Shown here in pieces: positions 18,177-26,230 of a stretch of 64,000 nt of DNA. Within the stretch, counting starts at the first letter, position 1; each line of letters begins with the position of its first letter. The DNA comes from an uncultured Nocardioides sp. (lineage in GTDB: Bacteria; Actinomycetota; Actinomycetes; Propionibacteriales; Nocardioidaceae), in the NCBI RefSeq assembly GCF_947489365.1, contig NZ_CANLDB010000001.1, positions 806,001-870,000 on the forward strand. Reading direction: 5' to 3'. A program made the position numbers and the translations under genes. Below the pieces are notes generated by a model, which was not told the DNA's origin, searched no databases, and worked only from the letters and a program-made list of their open reading frames with translations.

Positions 18177-18751
18177 TCCCGTCCCGGCCGACGGAGGACC
18201 AGCGAGCCGAACAGCACGACCAGCGCGACGTTGACGGGCACCGCGACCACGGCGACGTCCCCGATGTGGGCGACCGGCCAGGCGACCACGGCCAGGACCA
18301 GCAGGACCGGTTCCCAGCGTCGGCCCAGGCGCCACAGGGCCACCGCCACCAGCGCGAGCGAGAGTGGGAAGAACAGCCCGAGCGGCTTGATGAGGTTCGC
18401 CGCCCCGGCCTGGTCGACCAGGGCCACGTCGCCGAGCGAGGCGTGGATGGCCTCGAACCCGTAGGCGACGTTGCCGGCCATCCCGGCCAGAGCCGTCACC
18501 AGCAGGGCGGCGGCCAGGCGGGTGCCGGGCAGCCAGGCGGCGACCCGCAGGACGACGGCGGCGTAGGCGATCGCTCCGAGCACGTGGACGACGCCGGCGG
18601 TGGGGGAGTCCCACCCCCGCAGCGCGTAGGTGGTGTCGGCGGCGAGCGACAGGACCGGCCCGACCACGAGTGCGGCGGTCAGCACGGTGCGGGTCGGGTC
18701 GGCCGCTGAGCGGTCGGGGGCGGTGTGGACGTCAGGCGCTGTCTGGGTCAT
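18173..18751 (-). CDS. Small multi-pass membrane protein of unknown function
   Basis: This 192-residue protein has about six hydrophobic segments, starting near residue 20 (VLTAALVVGPVLSLAADTTYAL) and ending with VALVVLFGSLVLRR. There are no recognisable catalytic motifs. The frame is open to 18868, but ATG at 18751 is preferred because the extra N-terminus is Pro/Arg-rich and overlaps the promoter of the divergent gene. It is divergent from the LuxR gene, whose N-terminal half is also membrane-embedded, so a functional link is possible but unproven. Confidence 0.65.
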   Translation of the reverse strand: MTQTAPDVHTAPDRSAADPTRTVLTAALVVGPVLSLAADTTYALRGWDSPTAGVVHVLGAIAYAAVVLRVAAWLPGTRLAAALLVTALAGMAGNVAYGFEAIHASLGDVALVDQAGAANLIKPLGLFFPLSLALVAVALWRLGRRWEPVLLVLAVVAWPVAHIGDVAVVAVPVNVALVVLFGSLVLRRPGRD

Positions 18752-18837
18752 GCCCCGACCGTCGTCCGCGGGGGCCCGGACGCGGTACGGGGAAAACCCT
18801 GGAGCCCGTCCGGCCCCGTTCCTGGGACCATCGGCAG

Positions 18838-20214
18838 GTGTCGTCCGCGGCCGGCCGTCGCCTCCCACCCCTCCTCGGCCTGGCTGTCGCGCTCGCCCTC
18901 GTCGCGGTGGGTCTCGAGCGGGGGGTGTGGTGGACGAACCTGCACAACGGTCTCCTCGCGACGGTGCTGGCAGCGGTCGGCGCCTACGTCCTGCTCCAGC
19001 GGCCGGGGCATCGCGAGGGCGTCCTGTTCCTGGCCGCGGGCCTCGTGCAGGCCGTGATGTTCCTCGGTCGCCAGCGGGGGCACGACCCGGTCGCGGACGT
19101 CGACCGGTGGCTGGGGTGGCTGGGCGTGTGGCCGCTGGCGGTCTCGATCGGGCTCGTCAGCCTCGTGGCCGTCCTCTACCCGGACGGTCGGCTGCCCGCC
19201 CCCGGTTGGCGCTGGGTGGTGCGGGTGGGCGCGGTGCTCGTCGCGCTCTGCGCCCTGACGTCGGCCCTGTGGCCCGTGGAGTACGGCGCCACCGGCGTCG
19301 TCACCCCGTTCCCCCTCGCCCTGCCGCAGCCCGCGTTCGTGCAACCGGCGTGGGACGCGGTGGCGCACCCGTCGTACGCCGTGATGCAGCTCCTCCCGCT
19401 CCTGGCCCTGGCCCACCGGTGGCACCTCTCGGGCGCGGTGGTGCGCCGCCAGATCGCCTGGGTCCTCGGCGCGGCCGTCGTCTCCGCCCTCGCCGTCGTG
19501 ATGGGTCTGGTGGTGTGGCAGACCCCGCGCCCCGGCATCTGGTCGGCGGCACTGCTCCCGGTGGCGGCGGGCTGGGCCATCGTCCACGGGCAGCGGACGG
19601 CGACCCGGCGCGCGCTGACCTGGTCCGCACCCGCGCCGGAGCCCGGAGACGCCGCGGACCCGCCGGTCGCGCTGGCCCGGGCGGCCGCGGAGTCGTTGGC
19701 GGCCACCACGGGGAAGCTGTGGATGGGCACCGCGGACCGCCTCCAGGCCGTCGCCGTGTGGCCCGTCGACGCGGCGTACGGCGAGCCGACGTCGTGGGAC
19801 CTGCTGGCCGCCTCGCCGGACCACCAGGTGCGCTCGGTGACGAGCGCGGGCGAGGTCGTCGGTGCACTCGGCGTCGAGCGCTCGGCCGCGGACCGACTCT
19901 CCATCCACGAGGTGACGATCCTCGACGCGCTCACCGGCCAGGCGGGTCTGGTCGTCGCGAACCTCGACCTGGCCCGCCTCGTCACCCGCGAGCGCGGAGC
20001 CGGGCACCTGGACCGGCTGACCCCGCGGGAGCGCGACGTCCTCGAGCTGATGGCCCGCGGCCTGTCCAACCAGGCCATCTGCGCCGAGCTCCACCTCAGC
20101 ATCAAGACCGTCGAGCCGCTGGTCAGCTCGGTCTTCGCCAGGCTCGACCTCCACGCCGACTCGGCGACCAACCGGCGGGTGCTGGCGGTGCTCGCCTTCG
20201 TCCGGGAGGCATGA
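18838..20214 (+). CDS. Membrane-anchored LuxR-type transcriptional regulator
   Basis: The 458-residue protein has about seven or eight membrane segments in residues 1-255, a cytoplasmic GAF-like stretch (about 285-375, ending VTILDALTGQAGLVVANLDLARLV) and a C-terminal LuxR helix-turn-helix (about 390-450). The HTH reads LTPRERDVLELMARGLSNQAICAEL, then LHLSIKTVEPLVSSVFARL. No receiver domain or kinase is present, so it is a one-component sensor. A GTG at 18838 gives a start right before the first membrane helix. The stop overlaps the next gene by ATGA. Confidence 0.8.
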   Translation: MSSAAGRRLPPLLGLAVALALVAVGLERGVWWTNLHNGLLATVLAAVGAYVLLQRPGHREGVLFLAAGLVQAVMFLGRQRGHDPVADVDRWLGWLGVWPLAVSIGLVSLVAVLYPDGRLPAPGWRWVVRVGAVLVALCALTSALWPVEYGATGVVTPFPLALPQPAFVQPAWDAVAHPSYAVMQLLPLLALAHRWHLSGAVVRRQIAWVLGAAVVSALAVVMGLVVWQTPRPGIWSAALLPVAAGWAIVHGQRTATRRALTWSAPAPEPGDAADPPVALARAAAESLAATTGKLWMGTADRLQAVAVWPVDAAYGEPTSWDLLAASPDHQVRSVTSAGEVVGALGVERSAADRLSIHEVTILDALTGQAGLVVANLDLARLVTRERGAGHLDRLTPRERDVLELMARGLSNQAICAELHLSIKTVEPLVSSVFARLDLHADSATNRRVLAVLAFVREA

Positions 20215-21119
20215 TCTCCGGCGTGCCCGCCCCGATCGCCGACGTCCTCGCCGCCCGCCCTGTCGTCCTCGACGGCGGCCTCGCCACCCTGCTCGAGCGG
20301 CACGGCCACGACCTCTCGTCCGCGCTCTGGTCGGCGCGGCTGCTGCGCGACGACCCCGGCGCCGTCGAGGCCGCCCACCGGGAGTTCTTCGACGCCGGCG
20401 CCGAGGTGGCCACGACGGCGTCGTACCAGGCGTCGTTCGAGGGCTTCGCCGCGCTCGGCCTCGACCGGGACGAGGCGGCGGGGCTGATGCGCCGCAGCGT
20501 CGAGGTGGCCGTCGCCGCCCGCGACGCCGTCGCGCCGGAGGGCTGGGTCGCGGCGTCGGTCGGACCGTACGGCGCCGTGCTGGCCGACGGGTCGGAGTAC
20601 CGCGGCGACTACGACCTCGACGTCGGCGGGCTCCGGGCCTTCCACGCGCCCCGGCTCGCGGTGCTCGCCGAGGCCGGCGCCGACGTCCTCGCCGTCGAGA
20701 CCGTGCCCTGCCTCGCCGAGGTCGAGGCGGTGCTCGCCGAGCTCGACGGCACGGGTCTGGTCGCCTGGCTGTCGCTGACCGCCGTCGGCGGCCGCACCCG
20801 CGCCGGGGAGCCGCTGGCCGAGGCGTTCGCGATGGCCGCCGACGTGGCCGAGGTCGTCGCCGTGGGGGTCAACTGCGTCCCGCCGGCGGAGGTCGCGGGC
20901 GCGGTGGCGCTCACCGGGGGGCTCCCGGGGGTCGCCTACCCCAACAGCGGCCAGGGCTGGGACGCCGTCGCCCGCGCCTGGACGGGGGAGTCGGCTTTCG
21001 CCGCGGACGACGTACGCCGCTGGGTCGACGCGGGCGCCCGGTTGGTCGGCGGCTGCTGCCGCGTCGGACCGGAGGACGTCACGGCCCTGGTCGAGCGGCT
21101 CGGCGGGACCGGAGAATGA
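20211..21119 (+). CDS. mmuM: Homocysteine S-methyltransferase
   Basis: The 302-residue protein transfers a methyl group from S-methylmethionine or AdoMet to homocysteine. It has the barrel start VVLDGGLATLLERHG, the VATTASYQAS motif, and the zinc-binding cysteines: one in VGVNCVPP and a CC pair in LVGGCCRVGPEDV. Length and motifs match MmuM. It overlaps the LuxR gene by four bases, which suggests cotranscription, though a functional link to that regulator is not obvious. Confidence 0.92.
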   Translation: MISGVPAPIADVLAARPVVLDGGLATLLERHGHDLSSALWSARLLRDDPGAVEAAHREFFDAGAEVATTASYQASFEGFAALGLDRDEAAGLMRRSVEVAVAARDAVAPEGWVAASVGPYGAVLADGSEYRGDYDLDVGGLRAFHAPRLAVLAEAGADVLAVETVPCLAEVEAVLAELDGTGLVAWLSLTAVGGRTRAGEPLAEAFAMAADVAEVVAVGVNCVPPAEVAGAVALTGGLPGVAYPNSGQGWDAVARAWTGESAFAADDVRRWVDAGARLVGGCCRVGPEDVTALVERLGGTGE

Positions 21120-21123
21120 CGTC

Positions 21124-21609
21124 ATGGACACCGTGAGCGACACCGACCTCGTGCACCTGCGGCGGTGCGTCGAGCTGGCCGCTGAGGCGGTCGACGCCGG
21201 CCACCAGGCCTTCGGGTCGGTGCTGGTCGACGCCGGCGGCGTCGTCGTGGCCGAGGCCCGCAACGAGGAGGGCGGGGGTGACGCCACCCGGCACCCCGAG
21301 CTGGAGCTCGCCCAGCTCGCCGTCCGCCACCTCGCTCCCCAGGAGCGTCCGCGGGCCACGGTCTACACCTCCGGTGAGCACTGCCCCATGTGCGCGGCCG
21401 CGCACGCCTGGGTCGGCCTCGGACGGATCGTCTACGCCACCTCGGGGGAGCAGACCGCCCGCTGGGCCGCCGAGCTCGGGGCGGCGCCGTCCCCGGTGGT
21501 GTCGCTGGCGATCAACGAGGTCGCCCCCGGCATCCCGACCGCCGGGCCCGTGCCGGAGCTCGCGGACGCCGTGCGGGAGCTCCACCGCCGGGCCGCCGGA
21601 GGCGCCTGA
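21124..21609 (+). CDS. Nucleoside/nucleobase deaminase (CMP/dCMP deaminase superfamily)
   Basis: The 161-residue protein carries the zinc site as RHPELELAQ (the HxE of the usual HAE, with proline in the middle) and GEHCPMCAAAH (the PCxxC motif with CxxC retained). The AFGSVLVDAGGVVVAEARN strand is typical of the family. It may deaminate guanine, cytosine or a related base. It starts four bases after mmuM and is likely cotranscribed. Confidence 0.85.
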   Translation: MDTVSDTDLVHLRRCVELAAEAVDAGHQAFGSVLVDAGGVVVAEARNEEGGGDATRHPELELAQLAVRHLAPQERPRATVYTSGEHCPMCAAAHAWVGLGRIVYATSGEQTARWAAELGAAPSPVVSLAINEVAPGIPTAGPVPELADAVRELHRRAAGGA

Positions 21610-21764
21610 GCCGACGCTGCAGGTCGACTTCCGCGGTGTTCTCGCCACTGCAGTGGGCGCTGGCGGGCCTACGGGCGCAGCAGGGCCGCGATAGATCCAC
21701 CTGACCGCGGTAGATGCGGCGACCGGCTGCCTCGACGCGGTCGCTCGCCGGGGCTGCGAGGTCA

Positions 21765-21811
21765 GGTGGTCGAGCAGCACGCGAGCGCAGCGAGCGCGCG
21801 TCGTCGAGACC
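21765..21811. repeat. REP-like palindrome between convergent genes
   Basis: GGTGGTCGAGCAGCACGCGA is followed by GCGCAGCGAGCGCGCG and a closing TCGTCGAGACC that pairs with the opening GGTxxTCGA. It is an imperfect palindrome of a kind widespread in Nocardioides-like genomes. It lies in the 233-bp gap between the convergent deaminase and purU genes, where no gene is visible, and could serve as a bidirectional terminator. Confidence 0.5.
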
Positions 21812-21842
21812 GTGGTGGGACGACCGGCGGTCTCGACGCGGC

Positions 21843-22751
21843 CTAGAAGACGACCGTGGAGTTGCCGTGGCGGGCGACGCGGTCCTCGCAGTGCCAGCGG
21901 ACGGCGCGGGACAGCACCGCGCGCTCGACGTCCGAGCCGAGGCGGGTGAGGTCGGCGGTGGAGTGGCGGTGGTCGACGCGGACGACGTCCTGCTCGATGA
22001 TCGGGCCCTCGTCGAGGTCGGCCGTCACGTAGTGGGCGGTGGCGCCCACGAGCTTCACGCCCCGGTCCTTCGCCTTCTGGTACGGCGCCGCGCCGATGAA
22101 GGCGGGCAGGAACGAGTGGTGGATGTTGATGAGCGGGCACCCGACGGCGTCGAGGAAGTCGTCGGTGATGATCTGCATGTAGCGCGCCAGGACGACGAGG
22201 TCGACGTTGCCGCGCAGCAGCTCGAGGATCCGCGACTCGGCCTCGGCGCGGTTGTCCCGCGTGGCCGGCACGTGGAAGTACGGCACGCCGAACGGGCGGA
22301 CGTCGTCCGCGAGGTCCGGGTGGTTCGAGATCACCATGGCGATGCTCATGTCCAGCTCGCCGCGGCGGTTGCGCCACAGCAGGTCGAGCAGGCAGTGGTC
22401 GGTCTTGGAGGCCATGATCGCGACCCGCTTGGGGCGCGAGGCCTCGGAGAGCTGGAAGTCGACGTCGAAGCGGGAGGCGACCTCGTCGGCGAAGCGGCGC
22501 TCCAGGTCGTCCCGCGCTGCGTTGAGGCCGGGCAGGTGGAACTCGGTGCGCTGGAAGAACCGCCCGCCCTCGGCGGCGGTCGAGAACTGGTCGAGCGTCA
22601 CGATGTTCGCGCCCGCCCCGGTGAGGAACGAGCTGACGGCGGCCACGATGCCTGGCTGGTCCTGGCACTGGATCATCAGCCGGCCGCGCTCGCGCGACGG
22701 TGCGGCCGGGGAGGCGGCGCGGGGCAGGGGGGCATCGGGTGTGCTCGTCAT
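21843..22751 (-). CDS. purU: Formyltetrahydrofolate deformylase
   Basis: PurU hydrolyses 10-formyl-THF to formate and THF. The 302-residue protein has an N-terminal ACT domain (about 25-100, [30 protein letters not shown]) and a C-terminal formyltransferase-like hydrolase domain with [26 protein letters not shown] and [10 protein letters not shown]. BoxC releases formate too, but there is no sign of co-regulation. The start ATG at 22751 has GGAGGGACC upstream. Confidence 0.96.
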   Translation of the reverse strand: MTSTPDAPLPRAASPAAPSRERGRLMIQCQDQPGIVAAVSSFLTGAGANIVTLDQFSTAAEGGRFFQRTEFHLPGLNAARDDLERRFADEVASRFDVDFQLSEASRPKRVAIMASKTDHCLLDLLWRNRRGELDMSIAMVISNHPDLADDVRPFGVPYFHVPATRDNRAEAESRILELLRGNVDLVVLARYMQIITDDFLDAVGCPLINIHHSFLPAFIGAAPYQKAKDRGVKLVGATAHYVTADLDEGPIIEQDVVRVDHRHSTADLTRLGSDVERAVLSRAVRWHCEDRVARHGNSTVVF

Positions 22752-22949
22752 GGTCCCTCCGGAGTTCTGCGCCCACGTCGTGCAGCGTCGGCGGACGCTA
22801 CCGCAGCGGAGGCCCCCGCCGTACGACCACCCGATAGCGCTGTTGCCTCGTAGACATTGTCGCCTTCATCAGGTTGGCTGGTGCGGCCGAAGCGACCGGT
22901 CGGCACGCCTCACCCTGCCCGTCCGTTCGCCCGCAGCCCGGAGGTGTGC

Positions 22950-24533
22950 GTGAACCGCCTGATCCGAGGGACCGACCCCGCCGTCTTCTGGGGTTCCGCC
23001 GCCCTCATCGCCGTCTTCGTCGTCTGGGGCCTGGTCGCCCCGGCGAGCCTGGGCAGCTCCATGGCCGCGGCGCTCGGGTGGGTGGTCGGCAACTTCGGCT
23101 GGGCGTTCATCCTCATCGCCTTCTCCGGCCTGATTTTCTGCCTCGTGCTGGTGATCCACCCGTGGGGCCGCATCCGGCTCGGGCCCGACGACTCGCGGCC
23201 CGACTTCAAGACGTTCTCCTGGGTCTCGATGATGTTCGCCGCCGGCCTCGGCGCCGGTCTCCTCTTCTACGGCGTCGCCGAGCCGGTGACCCACTGGTCC
23301 GCGCCGCCGCACGGCCTCGCCGAGCCGCAGACCCAGGAGGCGGCGCTCACCGCGCTGCGCTACACGTACTTCCACTGGGGCTTCAACGGCTGGGCGATGT
23401 ACGCCATCCTCGGCGGCGCGATGGCGTACTTCAGCTACCGCAAGGGGCTGCCGACGCTGGTCAGCGCGACCTTCACCCCGATCCTCGGCCCGAACGCCTC
23501 GACCCGCCCCCTGGGCCGTCTCGTCGACGCTCTGGCGATCGTCGCGACCATCTTCGGGACGGCGACCGCCCTCGGCCTCAACGGCCTGCAGCTGAACAGC
23601 GGCCTGGACTACCTCTTCGGCGTCCCCAAGTCGAACGCCGTCGCGGTGACGATCATCGTCGCCGTCACCGCGCTGTTCCTCGTCTCGGCGACGTCCGGGG
23701 TCGAGAAGGGCATCAACTTCCTCGCCAACGCCGGCTCCATCGCGACGATCGTGCTGTTCGTGTTCTTCCTCGTCGTCGGTGGCTCGACCGTCCTGGTCAT
23801 CTCCAACGGCATCCAGTCGATCGGCGACTACGTGATCCAGGTGATCCCGATGTCGCTGGAGACCGGGGTCGGCGACGAGCCGTGGATGGCCAGCTGGACG
23901 ATCTTCTACTGGTCCTGGTGGATCTCCTGGGCGCCCTTCGTGGGCATGTTCGTCGCGCGCATCTCGCGGGGTCGCACCATCCGGGAGTTCGTCCTCGGCG
24001 TGGTCGCCGCCCCGACCGGGTTCGGCTTCATCTGGTTCGCCGTCGTCGGCGGGACCGGCATCGAGCTGCAGCGCACCGGCCAGGCCGACATCCTGGGCAG
24101 CCTCGCCACGCCCGAGCTGTCGCTGTTCCAGGCCCTCGACGCCCTGCCGTGGCCGACGGTGATCTCGTTCGTCTGCGTCATCCTCATCGCCCTGTTCTTC
24201 ATCTCGGGCGCCGACGCCGCGAGCGTCGTCATGGCCACGATGGCCTCCCGCGGCTCGCTCGAGCCGTCCCGGGTGGTCGTGATCGTCCTGGGCCTGCTGA
24301 TGGGCGGGATCGCCTGCGCGATGCTGCTGGTCGGTGGTCTGGTCGCGCTCCAGCAGGCCGCCGTGCTCGGCTCCGTGCCGTTCACCTTCGTGATCATCGG
24401 TGTCGCCTACTGCTGGGTGAAGGCGCTCCGGGAGGAGACCCGCGACCAACGGGCGGCCGCCGCCGAGGAGGCGGGCCGGAAGGGCACCGCCGACGCGGAC
24501 GCCGTCCTGCCCGAGGCCGGGCGGTCGGCGTGA
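22950..24533 (+). CDS. BCCT family betaine/choline/carnitine transporter
   Basis: The 527-residue protein has 12 predicted membrane helices and the BCCT core motif in WTIFYWSWWISWAPFVGMFVARISRGRT, plus GWAFILIAFSGLIF and AAGLGAGLLFYGVAEP. BCCT carriers import quaternary-ammonium compounds with Na+ or H+. The frame is open from 22857, but GTG 22950 is preferred because GGAGG (22940-22944) sits five bases before it and the extra residues are not hydrophobic. It overlaps the following lipoprotein gene by GTGA. The 198 bp upstream hold nothing recognisable. Confidence 0.92.
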   Translation: MNRLIRGTDPAVFWGSAALIAVFVVWGLVAPASLGSSMAAALGWVVGNFGWAFILIAFSGLIFCLVLVIHPWGRIRLGPDDSRPDFKTFSWVSMMFAAGLGAGLLFYGVAEPVTHWSAPPHGLAEPQTQEAALTALRYTYFHWGFNGWAMYAILGGAMAYFSYRKGLPTLVSATFTPILGPNASTRPLGRLVDALAIVATIFGTATALGLNGLQLNSGLDYLFGVPKSNAVAVTIIVAVTALFLVSATSGVEKGINFLANAGSIATIVLFVFFLVVGGSTVLVISNGIQSIGDYVIQVIPMSLETGVGDEPWMASWTIFYWSWWISWAPFVGMFVARISRGRTIREFVLGVVAAPTGFGFIWFAVVGGTGIELQRTGQADILGSLATPELSLFQALDALPWPTVISFVCVILIALFFISGADAASVVMATMASRGSLEPSRVVVIVLGLLMGGIACAMLLVGGLVALQQAAVLGSVPFTFVIIGVAYCWVKALREETRDQRAAAAEEAGRKGTADADAVLPEAGRSA

Positions 24534-25462
24534 GGGTGGTCGCGGTCGGCGCCGCGGGCCTGCTGGCGGCCGGACTGTTGACCGCGTGCGGCACCTCGAC
24601 CGAGCAGGACGCCTCCCAGCAGCCCCAGGGCGCCTCGGTGCGCGTGCGGATCGGCACCCAGGAGTTCCCCGAGGCCCGCGTCCTCGGTGAGCTCTGGCGC
24701 CAGGCGCTGGCGGTCAACGGGTACGCCGTCGACCTGCAGACCGGCGTCGGCCCCGCGGAGGACCTCGACGAGGCCCTCGCCGCGGAGGAGATCGACGGGT
24801 ACGTCGCCTACACCGGCACGGTGCTCTCGGTGGTGGCCGGCGAGGACGTCTCCGGCCTCGACCCGGAGGAGACCTACCGGGCCGCGGAGGACTTCTACGC
24901 GACCCAGGACATGGTCATGAGCGAGATGACCCCGTTCGAGAACACCGACGCCGTCGCGGTCACCCCCGAGTACGCCCGCGCCGAGGGCCTGTCCGAGATC
25001 GGGGACCTCGCCGACGTCGGGCCGCTCCGCTTCGGCGGTCGCCCGGAGTTCGAGGACCTCGACCTCGGTCTCGTCGGGCTGTCCGACGTCTACGGCCTCG
25101 ACGACGTCGACTTCGTCCCGCTCGAGCTCGGCACTCAGTACGCCGCGCTCGACGACGGCGAGGTCGACGCCGTCGACGCGTTCAGCACCGACCCGCAGCT
25201 CGAGGGCGGCGGCTACACCCTGCTCGAGGACCCCGAGCGGCTGTTCGGGTCCCAGAACGTCGCGATGGTGCTGGGGGAGCCGAAGCTGGAGCGCATCGAC
25301 GGCGAGGCGTTCCTCACCGTCGTCGACACGGTGAACCGCTCGCTGACCGAGGAGGCCATGGTCGCGATGAACGCCCAGGTCGCCGACGGTCGCGACCCCG
25401 GGGACGTCGCCCGCGCCTACCTCGACGACGAGGGCCTCACCACCCCGCTCGACCTCGGCTGA
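24530..25462 (+). CDS. Glycine betaine/osmoprotectant-type substrate-binding lipoprotein (orphan)
   Basis: The 310-residue protein has a lipoprotein signal with LLTACG lipobox (Cys about residue 20) and an OpuAC/OsmF-like binding fold starting RVRIGTQEFPEARVLGEL. The later TQYAALDDGEVDAVDAFSTDPQL region is typical of quaternary-ammonium-binding proteins. No ABC ATPase or permease gene is adjacent. Instead it is translationally coupled to a BCCT secondary carrier. It may serve a distant ABC transporter or capture substrate for the BCCT carrier. GTG 24530 is the start. Confidence 0.85.
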   Translation: MRVVAVGAAGLLAAGLLTACGTSTEQDASQQPQGASVRVRIGTQEFPEARVLGELWRQALAVNGYAVDLQTGVGPAEDLDEALAAEEIDGYVAYTGTVLSVVAGEDVSGLDPEETYRAAEDFYATQDMVMSEMTPFENTDAVAVTPEYARAEGLSEIGDLADVGPLRFGGRPEFEDLDLGLVGLSDVYGLDDVDFVPLELGTQYAALDDGEVDAVDAFSTDPQLEGGGYTLLEDPERLFGSQNVAMVLGEPKLERIDGEAFLTVVDTVNRSLTEEAMVAMNAQVADGRDPGDVARAYLDDEGLTTPLDLG

Positions 25463-25505
25463 GCGTCGTCCCAGCCGTCGTACCGCCGTCGCACCAGGAG
25501 GAACC

Positions 25506-26015
25506 ATGTCCGACCGCCACACCAACCCCTTCGACGGCGTCGCCGACTACTTCAGCGAGCTGGGGCGGATGCGCAGCCTCGGCACCCACGGAGCCGTCGG
25601 CGGGCCCGAGCGCGGGGTGGAGGCCGCCGAGCGCACCCACGCCTCGGCGTGGGTGCCGACCACCGACATCGTCGCCGTCGGCGACGACCTGCTGATCCAG
25701 GTGGAGCTCCCGGGCATCGCCGCCGAGGACGTCGACCTGCGCTTCCACCACGGCGTCCTCACCGTCTGCGGCGCCCGCCCCGGGGCGAGTCGACTGCGGG
25801 ACGCGGCGTACTACGTCCAGGAGCGCTACCGCGGCGAGTTCCGCCGCTCCATCACGCTGCCGGACGGCACAGAGCCGTCCCAGCTGGTCGCCGAGTTCAC
25901 CGACGGCCTGGTGGAGATCACGGTGCGCGGGGCGGCGCGGGAGTCCGACACCACCCGCATCGCCGTCGCCGACCGGTCGCAGGGCTCCACCACGCGCGGG
26001 GTCGCCGTCGACTGA
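25506..26015 (+). CDS. Small heat shock protein, Hsp20/alpha-crystallin family
   Basis: The 169-residue protein has an alpha-crystallin domain at about residues 48-150, with VPTTDIVAVGDDLLIQVELPGIAAEDVDL, YRGEFRRSITLPDG and the GLVEITVRG strand. The usual C-terminal IxI/V tail motif is not clear. It is an ATP-independent holdase. No CIRCE (hrcA) inverted repeat is seen upstream. GGAGGA precedes the ATG. Confidence 0.93.
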   Translation: MSDRHTNPFDGVADYFSELGRMRSLGTHGAVGGPERGVEAAERTHASAWVPTTDIVAVGDDLLIQVELPGIAAEDVDLRFHHGVLTVCGARPGASRLRDAAYYVQERYRGEFRRSITLPDGTEPSQLVAEFTDGLVEITVRGAARESDTTRIAVADRSQGSTTRGVAVD

Positions 26016-26077
26016 CCCACCCGGGAGGCGGCACGCGGGTGCGCGGGACGAGGATCCGACACCGGGCGGCCCGATCT

Positions 26078-26223
26078 GGCAGAATCGGCACTGCCGTTTC
26101 CCGTCGTCTCCAGGAGACCCGACACACCGATGGACTGCGACAGTCCGAGCCGACAACCGGCTCCCACTCGCCCCCTCCGTCCTCGCCGCGCCGCTGAGCC
26201 GGCACGCCTCCCCCTCGGGGAGG
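26078..26223 (+). promoter_or_regulatory. Highly structured 5' leader with hairpin-sequestered ribosome site
   Basis: Five hairpins line up in front of the CNNM gene: GGCAG/CTGCC (26078-26095), GTCTC/GAGAC (26106-26118), GGACTG/CAGTCC (26132-26146), GAGCCG/CGGCTC (26147-26163) and CCTCCCC/GGGGAGG (26207-26223). All stems are perfect. The last one buries the only Shine-Dalgarno sequence (GGGGAGG, seven bases before ATG 26231). CCGAT/ATCGG (26071-26088) can compete with the first stem. It could be a riboswitch, an RNA thermometer or another translational switch. It does not match a riboswitch class I can recognise. Confidence 0.6.
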
Positions 26224-26230
26224 TCCAGCC

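Noticed and set aside
26016..26230. Known Mg2+ (M-box) or yybP-ykoY riboswitch
   Set aside because: I cannot find the conserved cores of these classes; only simple hairpins and the covered ribosome site are visible.
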